The position numbers and the translations under genes were made by a program. From assembly GCA_002309475.1 (NCBI GenBank), contig DBXJ01000070.1:1-21991 (forward strand): a DNA stretch of 21,991 bases, given 5' to 3'. The stretch is from Bacteroidales bacterium UBA1215. Lineage in GTDB: Bacteria; Bacteroidota; Bacteroidia; Bacteroidales; WCHB1-69. Each line of letters opens with the position of its first letter. The stretch's first letter is position 1. Shown piece by piece: positions 15,430 to 21,991 of this stretch. The notes below the pieces were generated by a model. It had not been told where the DNA came from. It was given only the letters and a program-made list of their open reading frames with translations, and ran no database searches.

Positions 15430-15578
15430 ACATTTTTTATTGACAATATCTGCCAATAAACCAAATATTCTCTAAATATTTTTCTTTAACAATTGTACTG
15501 ACTATTCCTTTTCGAGTTCTAGGCTATTCTTTACTTGCCATCGTCAATGCAGATAGACTACTCTTTTGATAAACAATA

Positions 15579-18314
15579 TTAGTAAACATAGGGCAAAATT
15601 CGTCGTAAATTTTGCATTTTATAAACGTAAAATTGTCTAATTGCTTGATTGTTGCGATATATTTGCAATGTATCCATCATTACTATACTGTCAAAACAAG
15701 TACGATAATGTATAGGAGAATTGTGTAAATAACTATCTTCAATATACCACATATCCATGCCTATTTGAAAGCCATTCCGGTTTTGTGAAATACTTGCATA
15801 TTCATGAGTGCGATACAAAGGTCCCATGGTCAGTATTCTTCTACCGTCTTGCGGGCAAATATAATTATCAAAATTAGCAGCATACTCCCAACGAGGTGCC
15901 ATAATAGGTGCCTTGACTGCCATTTTGCCTTCTTTTTCTTGCTGATGTGCATAATTGATGAATGCTTTAGCGGCTTGTTGATTGGTGGCAACTTCTATAG
16001 AATGATCTCGAATAGGTGCACCTGCTGGAATAAAAATACCTGTATAGAATTGAATGACAAACAAAACCGCCACCACGGGAACTGCTCCGACTGCCATTTT
16101 CAGCCAAATTTTTATTTTTGAATGGTCTGTTTGCATTTGCTCTTCCACAAAGACAGCTAATGGAATCAGCAATGTAGTAAACGCCGGTGCACTCCAATGT
16201 GGCAAAGTATAGCGGAAAAGTGAGAAAAACAAAAATAAAACTATCATCGGCAAAGCGGTAAAATAAAACAAGCCGTATTGCCCGATTTTTTTATTTTTAA
16301 TATGTATCACCAGCACTATCCACATGAGTATATAGATGATAGGATGGTTATATAGCACTTCTCCGAAAATTTCATTGACAAAACACGAAAAATTAAAACC
16401 TTGTACGGCTACCCTTCCGCCATGATAGGTGAAACTAATAAAATGATGACAATAGTTCCAATAAATAATCGGAATTATGCACACCGCTGTTACCAAAATG
16501 GCAAGATAAAGTTTTGAATTTTTCAGCCAACTTCTATCCTTCAACAATATCCACAAACCTATGCCACCCCACAACATCAAAGCAGTGTATTTTGACAAAC
16601 ATGCCAAACCGATTGTCAGTCCTAAAAGCAGAAATTTTCCCCATGTGGCACTTTTTTGCACAATAAAAATATCTATTGCCAATAACAAAGAGAGCATCCA
16701 AAAAAACATCAATCCGGCATCCGGAATGATAAAGGTGCCCGAAACAATTAGAACATAGGGGGAAATATTGTACAACAATGCCGTTATCAAGCCGGCACGT
16801 TCATTTTTTAAGCGTGTTCCTATTTGAAAAACGACAAATGAAGTAATTGTACATAATACCAATGCAGATAAGCGGACAAAAAATGTTTGTCTAAATAGCA
16901 AACCCCAACTGGTTAAACCTATCAACCAACCCACCATGGGAGGATGATCGAAATAACTCCAATCCGGAAATTTAGCAAAAGATAAATAATACAATTCATC
17001 ATTGGTGAATTCCATAATACATGCCAATACGATTCTCAAAATCAATGAACATAAAACAATGATTATTAATTGCTTCCGATAAGGTTTTTGAACCCAATGA
17101 CCAAATTTTTCTCGAAATTGTTTCAATCGTTTTCTAAACAACAATCCAATGATAATCAATGCTATCAATATTTCCATGCCATGCTTTAGCAAAGTTTTTT
17201 TCGCATTGACAACATATCTTGATTCATTGACAATGACTTTGCTTTGACTTCGAACTATCGGATTGAATAACAACAAATTACTGTCTTTATCATAGACTTC
17301 TATTCTTATATAGGTGTCTGCTGTATCCATCACATATTGAGCAGATTGTGTATTCAAACTTTCTTGTTTCAATACACCACCCTGACCAATAAAATTGATG
17401 GTGCCTACTGTTTGTGTAAAAGCACAATGGATGGTATCTCCACACACAGCAATAGAATCCGGTAAAACCAAATTGGCAATTCTCTCTTTTTTAAACAGAT
17501 AGGTTTCTGTACTTCTTTCACGATGCACCTTAACGCCAAAATGTTGTCCACGACGAAGTGTATTGATTATTTCGTAACGATTGTCAATAGTATCAACATT
17601 CAGCACGGTAAAATTGGTGGCAATTTCATCCATGCTATCCAAATTGTGCATATCGTCATTACCCAGCAAAACCGCATAATAACCCGATGACAAAGCGGTA
17701 TCCCAATGAGCAATTGAAGTACGATAATGATTCAGCACTTCTATTGCATCATAATTGGACAATTTGGCCATATCGCTTGGCTGAAATCCATTACAAAATT
17801 TAGGGTGATTAATGGTTAGAAAATCACAATTGCCTCGCAATGAATTAATCATAAATTGTTTATGATGCAATGTTTGCCAAAAGAAAAAATCCGACCAAAA
17901 AACTCTGTCAGCACCCAAAATCAAATAATGGCGTTTTTTAACATTGACGCCATGTTCATAGGTAGGAATAAAAAACAGATTGCTATCGGCTTGTTTTACG
18001 TTGTCAATCTTTTGATAGTTGGATACCGAGAAATAGTCATATCCTAAATATTTATATGCATCTACAAACGCCTGCAGCGAATTGTTTTTGCCGTCGGTGA
18101 CACCTCCCCACGATTTGCAATGGGCATGAAAATTCGCCACCTTCCACGAAGGTTGCATCTGCTGATAAGGATTGTAAATATATTGTCCGGAGAATTGTTT
18201 TCCGGGCACAAAATCATATACCGGACTTGCCAAATAGGGTAAAAACAACCATAATAACAACCCGATACCTATTGCCAAAAGAAAAATAGATATGTATTTT
18301 TTGATTTGATGCAT
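15579..18314 (-). CDS. PHP-domain / ArnT-PMT-type glycosyltransferase fusion membrane protein
   Basis: A 911-residue two-part membrane protein. One membrane anchor (about 7-28) precedes a PHP-type metal hydrolase domain (about 60-265): HAH (63-65), E120 in PTYEHG, H170 in INHP, and D221-x-H223 in GNDDMHN. The second PHP motif, normally Asp-His, reads Asn-Tyr (99-100). A beta-rich stretch (about 270-365) follows. From about 375 on there are many membrane helices with the GT-C hallmarks of the PMT_2/ArnT class: NDELYY (438-443) and YFDHPPMVGW (454-463), and a soluble C-terminal part (about 765-911). GT-C enzymes use polyprenyl-phosphate sugars with the active site outside. The PHP part would lie on the same side if the first helix is N-in. 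The acceptor and the phosphoester substrate are unknown. It is third in the pyrE operon, 9 nt after the SRPBCC gene. Confidence 0.85.
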   Translation of the reverse strand: MHQIKKYISIFLLAIGIGLLLWLFLPYLASPVYDFVPGKQFSGQYIYNPYQQMQPSWKVANFHAHCKSWGGVTDGKNNSLQAFVDAYKYLGYDYFSVSNYQKIDNVKQADSNLFFIPTYEHGVNVKKRHYLILGADRVFWSDFFFWQTLHHKQFMINSLRGNCDFLTINHPKFCNGFQPSDMAKLSNYDAIEVLNHYRTSIAHWDTALSSGYYAVLLGNDDMHNLDSMDEIATNFTVLNVDTIDNRYEIINTLRRGQHFGVKVHRERSTETYLFKKERIANLVLPDSIAVCGDTIHCAFTQTVGTINFIGQGGVLKQESLNTQSAQYVMDTADTYIRIEVYDKDSNLLLFNPIVRSQSKVIVNESRYVVNAKKTLLKHGMEILIALIIIGLLFRKRLKQFREKFGHWVQKPYRKQLIIIVLCSLILRIVLACIMEFTNDELYYLSFAKFPDWSYFDHPPMVGWLIGLTSWGLLFRQTFFVRLSALVLCTITSFVVFQIGTRLKNERAGLITALLYNISPYVLIVSGTFIIPDAGLMFFWMLSLLLAIDIFIVQKSATWGKFLLLGLTIGLACLSKYTALMLWGGIGLWILLKDRSWLKNSKLYLAILVTAVCIIPIIYWNYCHHFISFTYHGGRVAVQGFNFSCFVNEIFGEVLYNHPIIYILMWIVLVIHIKNKKIGQYGLFYFTALPMIVLFLFFSLFRYTLPHWSAPAFTTLLIPLAVFVEEQMQTDHSKIKIWLKMAVGAVPVVAVLFVIQFYTGIFIPAGAPIRDHSIEVATNQQAAKAFINYAHQQEKEGKMAVKAPIMAPRWEYAANFDNYICPQDGRRILTMGPLYRTHEYASISQNRNGFQIGMDMWYIEDSYLHNSPIHYRTCFDSIVMMDTLQIYRNNQAIRQFYVYKMQNLRRILPYVY

Positions 18315-18323
18315 ATCTAAGAA

Positions 18324-18737
18324 CTATCTTTCTGCTATTATCTTTATTTGGTCCACCAACATATCTATGAAATCTTTCAATTTAGATTTCACCATTTGTG
18401 CAATAAAGAATGGCAATTCCAATTCTGCTGCCACACTCAAAACAACACTGATATTTTTATCCTGCAAATTGAAATTGGCATTCACACCTTGCGGTGTCAT
18501 TGATGAGCCTATCACATATACCACCTTGGAAAACGGCACTTCCTCCACTATCTTTATTTCTATCCTGCCGGCTCCTTGAACGGTGAAACTACATGATTTT
18601 TCACTTGCCTGCCACTCTTGCAAATTAGGAATTTTGTCACCAATATGGTTTAAACTTAGATTGGAACAATCTGACAAAATGCCGAATACTTTTTCGTTTG
18701 AGGCAAAAATTTCTACTTCTTTACTTTCTATATTCAT
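18324..18737 (-). CDS. SRPBCC-fold protein (START/polyketide-cyclase-like)
   Basis: A 137-residue protein with the pattern of a small SRPBCC-fold, ligand-binding protein: an opening strand MNIESKEVEIFASNEKVF and helix GILSDCSNL, a series of short beta strands, and a long C-terminal helix (about residues 105-135). No catalytic residues can be named, and the ligand is unknown. The ATG at 18735-18737 lies 1 nt after the pyrE stop, as expected for coupled translation. An ATG 16 codons earlier (18785) would overlap pyrE by 47 nt and adds residues unlike the family start, so it is not chosen. The PHP-glycosyltransferase gene follows after 9 nt. Confidence 0.75.
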   Translation of the reverse strand: MNIESKEVEIFASNEKVFGILSDCSNLSLNHIGDKIPNLQEWQASEKSCSFTVQGAGRIEIKIVEEVPFSKVVYVIGSSMTPQGVNANFNLQDKNISVVLSVAAELELPFFIAQMVKSKLKDFIDMLVDQIKIIAER

Positions 18738-18738
18738 T

Positions 18739-19377
18739 TTATTGATGTTGTTCTGACCATAGTGCAGGGTTTTTGCTCCACGCATTAAGCACCTCTATGT
18801 CACTTTCTTTTACATAGCCTTCTGCGGCAGCTTCCGGAACAAGGATATTGTAGTTGGTGAGTGTATGCAATTCTACATTTGCCTCTTGGAAACGTTGCAC
18901 CGAAATCGGCAGATTGTAAGTAAATATAGCCACCATTCCCAACACATTGCAACCCATTGCTCTAAGTGTTTCAACAGCATCTAAACTACTTTGACCGGTG
19001 GATACTAAATCTTCTATTACCACAACCTTGTCTCCTTTATTTACAACACCTTCCACTTTGTTTTCCAAGCCGTGCTTTTTCTCTGCACTTCTTACATATA
19101 CAAAAGGTATGCCAAGTTCTTGGGCGACTAAAACACCTTGGGCAATAGCACCTGTTGCCACTCCGGCAATCACTTGCACTTCCGGATAATATTTTTTCAC
19201 CAAACTTGCCAAACCATCACGAATTTGACCTCTAATTTCAGGATAGGACAATGTTTTTCGATTGTCACAATAGATAGGAGACTTTAAACCTGATGCCCAT
19301 GTAAAAGGTTGATTAGGACTGAGTTTTATCGCTTTAATGGATAATAAAGATTTTGCACAATTTTTTGCTAATTCCAT
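18739..19377 (-). CDS. pyrE: Orotate phosphoribosyltransferase
   Basis: A 212-residue OPRTase, which joins orotate to PRPP to make OMP in pyrimidine synthesis. The PRPP-binding signature is VVVIEDLVSTGQSS, and the substrate loop residues are in YVRSAEKKHG. Early blocks FTWASGLKSPIYCDNR and GVATGAIAQG match the family. Length is normal. It heads a minus-strand operon with the SRPBCC and PHP-glycosyltransferase genes. Its promoter core (TATCTTTG at 19406-19413) lies inside the first codons of the divergent Nudix gene and gives a leader of about 22 nt. Confidence 0.96.
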   Translation of the reverse strand: MELAKNCAKSLLSIKAIKLSPNQPFTWASGLKSPIYCDNRKTLSYPEIRGQIRDGLASLVKKYYPEVQVIAGVATGAIAQGVLVAQELGIPFVYVRSAEKKHGLENKVEGVVNKGDKVVVIEDLVSTGQSSLDAVETLRAMGCNVLGMVAIFTYNLPISVQRFQEANVELHTLTNYNILVPEAAAEGYVKESDIEVLNAWSKNPALWSEQHQ

Positions 19378-19402
19378 ACGTTAAGTAGTTAAAATTTTTA
19401 AA

Positions 19403-20023
19403 ATGCAAAGATACGAACTTTTCCATAATAATTCTTCATTAAAGATAATAAAAATTTCAACAGAGCAACAAAATGCAGAAGGAATTTTGTTTTCCAACGA
19501 TTTAGACATCTCTCCTTTAGTCAACAATTTCATTAACAACTATCAAAATATCACCTTTCTCTGCCCGACAGAAGAATTGGTAGAAGCGGCGTTTGAAAAA
19601 GTGAAACATTTCTTTAGATATGAATTGGCAGCCGGCGGCATTGTTACCGACAACAATGACATATTAGCCATCCGCCGCTACCACAAATGGGATTTTCCAA
19701 AAGGTCATGTTGAAGACGGAGAGACAGATGAGCAAGCCGCTCACAGAGAAATTGCAGAAGAAACCGGCATTGACAACACCCAAATCATCCATGATTTAGG
19801 AACTACGCATCATATTTTTCGCTCCAGTTATTTTGATGGCTACGTGCTGAAACGCACACATTGGTATTGGATGAAAAATTTAGGTTCCCGCAATGTCGTT
19901 CCGCAAACAGAAGAAAATATTAAAGAAGTACGCTGGTTTGACAAAAAAAATATCAACACCATCAAACAAGATACTTACCCTTCTGTACTGACTATATTAA
20001 ATCAATGGGAATCAATACAGTAA
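19403..20023 (+). CDS. Nudix hydrolase
   Basis: A 206-residue Nudix hydrolase. The Nudix box spans 101-123 with G101, E107, R115, E116, E119, E120 and G122 all in place, so it should cleave a nucleoside diphosphate linked to some other group. The FPKGHVEDGE approach and the EVRWFD strand near the end are typical. An extra N-terminal region of about 75 residues precedes the domain, which is longer than in MutT, and I do not recognise it. No second Nudix or zinc motif is seen. The start is the ATG at 19403-19405, only 25 nt from the divergent pyrE start. Codons 2-4 overlap the pyrE promoter core. I found no good promoter for this gene; it must lie within the start of pyrE. Confidence 0.9.
   Translation: MQRYELFHNNSSLKIIKISTEQQNAEGILFSNDLDISPLVNNFINNYQNITFLCPTEELVEAAFEKVKHFFRYELAAGGIVTDNNDILAIRRYHKWDFPKGHVEDGETDEQAAHREIAEETGIDNTQIIHDLGTTHHIFRSSYFDGYVLKRTHWYWMKNLGSRNVVPQTEENIKEVRWFDKKNINTIKQDTYPSVLTILNQWESIQ
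19406..19413 (-). promoter_or_regulatory. pyrE promoter core inside the Nudix start
   Basis: Read on the minus strand this is TATCTTTG followed by CA, the same octamer as the mntP promoter and a full match to TAnnTTTG. The predicted start lies near 19399, 22 nt before the pyrE ATG. No clear -33 TTTG was found in the AT-rich upstream sequence. Confidence 0.6.
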
Positions 20024-20135
20024 TAAGAATACCGCTAAAAATAGATGAAAAAAAACAATAGAAACATTTCTTAAGAAACAGATAATTATATATACTGCAT
20101 TGGAGCAATAAAGGCAAAAACAAAAGAATTAATAA

Positions 20136-20738
20136 ATGAATATAACAAGCATTCTTTACAAATTAAAATTTGAACAAACTATCAGTAATTCCGAACGAGA
20201 ATTTGTAAAAAGAATATTATTCAATTATAAAAGTGATGATGAATTAAATCAGGCAATTCGTGCCTTTGGTTTTGCTTACCCGCCTTCTGCTGAAAACATT
20301 AAGATTATAGAAAATTTTTTGCAACATAAAGCAACAGAATTCGGTTTTGATGATATTATTAGGGCGAGTGTGCTTAATGTGCTTTGTAAACAGTGGTGGT
20401 GGGGATTGGCAAAAGAGTATTTGCCATTGCTAAAGACGTACGCTTTGATGAATTCAGATGATTATTCAGAAACACAAATTGCGACATTCTCTATATTAGG
20501 CGAGTATATCTATAGTTCAAAAGATTTTGAGACACTGAAATTCGTTTATGGCTTATTTGAAAAAAGATTTCTGCAATATAAAGAAGGTACGGATGATACA
20601 CTCGACGATATATACAAGTGCCTTAATGTGGCTATGTATGGTCATGCTGCCTTGATAGATAATTATCATATCTCATCTTCCAAAGATATTGATCAAAATC
20701 TGATTAATCAAATTCATAAATCCTTATTTGAAAAATAA
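20136..20738 (+). CDS. Hypothetical helical protein
   Basis: A 200-residue protein that I do not recognise. It has no signal peptide and no membrane segment, so it is likely cytoplasmic. Sequence patterns suggest an all-helical protein of HEAT- or ARM-like repeats: successive amphipathic stretches such as DELNQAIRAFGF, DDIIRASVLNVLCKQWWW, ETQIATFSILGEYIY and DTLDDIYKCLNVAMYGHAAL. A cluster of three tryptophans (90s region, KQWWWGLAKEY) is notable. The 112 nt upstream show no promoter core and no Shine-Dalgarno. Coding is supported by length and by an even, natural amino acid composition. The next gene starts 32 nt downstream behind its own promoter. Some immunity proteins have this kind of helical build, but nothing here proves it. 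Confidence 0.7.
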   Translation: MNITSILYKLKFEQTISNSEREFVKRILFNYKSDDELNQAIRAFGFAYPPSAENIKIIENFLQHKATEFGFDDIIRASVLNVLCKQWWWGLAKEYLPLLKTYALMNSDDYSETQIATFSILGEYIYSSKDFETLKFVYGLFEKRFLQYKEGTDDTLDDIYKCLNVAMYGHAALIDNYHISSSKDIDQNLINQIHKSLFEK

Positions 20739-20754
20739 TTGTTGAATAAATTTG
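20727..20754 (+). promoter_or_regulatory. Bacteroidota-type promoter of the gene at 20771
   Basis: TTTG at 20727-20730 and TAAATTTG at 20747-20754, separated by 16 nt, resemble the -33/-7 pair TTTG and TAnnTTTG, with spacing slightly short. Transcription would start near 20761, 10 nt before the ATG. The first element lies inside the end of the upstream gene. Confidence 0.5.
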
Positions 20755-20770
20755 CATTTGTGACTTGAAT

Positions 20771-21523
20771 ATGGCTAATGTAAAAATGGTTAGAAAAGTT
20801 TGTAAAATAGTCTTTTGGGGAATTTTAGGGATACTAATTTCTTATATATTGTTTTTCTTCATCTATACATCTATAGTAATGAGCAAATTAAAAACAATAA
20901 ATGGCAAATCTGTTTTTGATGTAACTGTTATTTTAGACATATCAAAAGATAAAATTACTATGGAAAGTGAGACTTACAACAAAAAAGAATTTATAGAGTA
21001 TGATTGTATAATTGATAGCACCTATTACATTACCCTTGTCAAAGGAGGTAAAATATCAAATACAAAATTACAGAATTGTCTTCGTTTTGCAGACCAACCT
21101 ATTCCAAGTAGAGAAAATTGGTTTAATTATGATCTTATGTCTCCCGCTCCATTCCCGTTAGTCGGCTTTACCACACCTTATTTTGCCATATTTAATGTAT
21201 TTGCTCTCCCGTTAAAAGAGATTGATAAAATAAATGTCTTTGTAAATGGTAAAATAATTAGTAAAGAATATATCAATGATAGTCTGGTATCTTATTTCGT
21301 TGAATCTTGTAGTAGTACAACATTTTCTTTTAATGATATAAACAAATTTGATATGGAATTTATATATGCAGAAATAAGTAATCCTCTTCCTGCCAATATA
21401 TTTTTTACTATAGATGCAGATAAAAATTTATATATTGGATGTGCATCAACAAAAACAGGCACTCCAAAAACGTTAAAAGAGATTTTAAATAATTATAGCC
21501 TTCCCAAAAATCGGGCGGATTAA
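20771..21523 (+). CDS. Hypothetical membrane-anchored protein
   Basis: A 250-residue protein that I do not recognise. One membrane helix (about residues 11-35, after a Lys/Arg-rich start) would anchor it with the remaining 210 residues on the outside. The exposed part is rich in short beta-like stretches (FDVTVILDISKDKITMES, SYFVESCSSTTFSFND) and ends hydrophilic. No catalytic motif is seen. A TTG six nt earlier extends the frame, but the predicted transcription start near 20761 and the ATG at 20771 favour the shorter form. The base composition is more AT-rich than that of the housekeeping genes to the left. It lies between two other unrecognised genes on the same strand. Confidence 0.7.
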   Translation: MANVKMVRKVCKIVFWGILGILISYILFFFIYTSIVMSKLKTINGKSVFDVTVILDISKDKITMESETYNKKEFIEYDCIIDSTYYITLVKGGKISNTKLQNCLRFADQPIPSRENWFNYDLMSPAPFPLVGFTTPYFAIFNVFALPLKEIDKINVFVNGKIISKEYINDSLVSYFVESCSSTTFSFNDINKFDMEFIYAEISNPLPANIFFTIDADKNLYIGCASTKTGTPKTLKEILNNYSLPKNRAD

Positions 21524-21620
21524 AAGTGGACAAAAAATACTTTTTATACCAAAAACTCGTTGATATTGTCAAGAAATTGCAGTAATGATTAAAGGAATAG
21601 ATTGCATACCAAATAAATCA

Positions 21621-21627
21621 AAGGAGG
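21621..21627 (+). promoter_or_regulatory. Strong Shine-Dalgarno sequence
   Basis: AAGGAGG lies 7 nt before the ATG at 21635, a canonical Shine-Dalgarno match at good spacing. Most start codons in this window have none, as is usual in Bacteroidota, so this one stands out and also fixes the start. Confidence 0.7.
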
Positions 21628-21634
21628 AAGAATA

Positions 21635-21991
21635 ATGAAAAAGAAATTTTTACCATGTATTATCTTTTTGTCAATAATAATGGCAATGTCCATCTGTATT
21701 ATTTGCCTATACTATAAACTGAAACAACAAAGAAAACTCGTTCAAAATACAACAATTGTTTTAGAGCAATTAAAAGATGCTGTAAAGAATGATATTGATG
21801 AAACCTTGGGAGATTACGAACTTTTGTATTCATTAATAAATGATCATATTGACTCATTCGTGGTTTATTCAAATATTGAACCCGTGTATAATTCTCCTGA
21901 ATTTAAACAATATTTTTCAAAAATAACGGACTACGATTGGGCATTATTTCAAAATTTTTCCACTCATTCAAATGAGAGCAAACTATTTAAA
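21635..21991 (+). CDS. Hypothetical membrane-anchored protein, cut by window end
   Basis: The frame stays open for 119 codons to the window edge, so the gene is partial at its 3' end. The protein starts MKKKFLPCIIFLSIIM and has one membrane helix (about 5-26), followed by a charged, helical segment (KLKQQRKLVQ, then TTIVLEQLKDAVKNDI) that may be a short coiled coil. I do not recognise it. Like the gene before it, it has an N-in single-helix topology with an exported domain. The 111 nt between them hold no hairpin and no clear promoter. AAGGAGG upstream of the ATG supports it as a real start. Confidence 0.65.
   Translation, partial: MKKKFLPCIIFLSIIMAMSICIICLYYKLKQQRKLVQNTTIVLEQLKDAVKNDIDETLGDYELLYSLINDHIDSFVVYSNIEPVYNSPEFKQYFSKITDYDWALFQNFSTHSNESKLFK

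Noticed and set aside
15401..15578. Considered a manganese (yybP-ykoY) riboswitch before mntP and a terminator after the glycosyltransferase gene.
   Set aside because: The leader is only about 15 nt, and the only inverted repeat in the gap is AT-only (AAATATT/AATATTT) with no T tract on the needed strand.
18738..18785. Sixteen-codon N-terminal extension of the SRPBCC protein.
   Set aside because: It overlaps the pyrE end by 47 nt, while the ATG at 18737 lies 1 nt after the pyrE stop.
20024..20135. TTTCTTAAGAAA palindrome in the gap after the Nudix gene.
   Set aside because: Short, AT-rich, with no T tract; likely chance in low-GC sequence. Nothing else is visible in this gap.
21043..21050. 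A second AAAGGAGG sequence on the plus strand.
   Set aside because: It lies within the coding sequence of the gene at 20771 (Lys-Gly-Gly codons) and is not followed by a plausible start codon with an open frame.

Overview
The window looks like a stretch of low-GC chromosome from a member of the Bacteroidota, probably Bacteroidales. The evidence is a FISUMP-type lipoprotein, a PorE-like OmpA/beta-propeller protein, a DUF4468-like secreted protein, a LemA-HtpX pair, a dimeric-type glycyl-tRNA synthetase, and several promoters of the Bacteroidota form TAnnTTTG. Most start codons lack a Shine-Dalgarno sequence, which also fits that phylum. Most genes are ordinary housekeeping genes on the minus strand. 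I see no insertion sequence, CRISPR array, rRNA or integrase.

Layout, left to right. Positions 30-1313 hold an ElaA-like acetyltransferase and a FISUMP lipoprotein. Positions 1521-3509 hold groES-groEL, closed by a perfect 12-bp hairpin terminator. The 158-nt gap upstream of groES carries a sigma-54-like -24/-12 element and two TGNCA-N3-TGTCA inverted repeats. Positions 3668-6544 hold a minus-strand run of a YfcE-like phosphodiesterase, pyrK, lemA and htpX. Positions 6556-9848 hold a TPR protein followed by a PorE-like OmpA protein, again closed by a strong terminator. A tRNA-Thr(CGT) lies at 9909-9981.

Positions 10024-15400 form one tightly packed operon: mntP, glyS, folA, a DUF4468-like gene, clpS and recQ. 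It has a TATCTTTG promoter just upstream of mntP. Positions 15579-19377 form a second operon: pyrE, an SRPBCC-fold gene, and an unusual fusion of a PHP phosphoesterase domain with an ArnT/PMT-type membrane glycosyltransferase. The strand then switches. A Nudix hydrolase is divergent from pyrE, and the pyrE promoter lies inside the first codons of the Nudix gene. The last 1.9 kb holds three unrecognised plus-strand genes. Two encode proteins with a single N-terminal membrane segment, and the last is cut by the window end and has a canonical AAGGAGG ribosome binding site.

The points most worth a second look are the PHP-glycosyltransferase fusion, the possible sigma-54/enhancer control of groESL, the unrecognised plus-strand cluster with its strong Shine-Dalgarno sequence, and a RecQ whose zinc cysteines lie about 160 residues later than in canonical RecQ.
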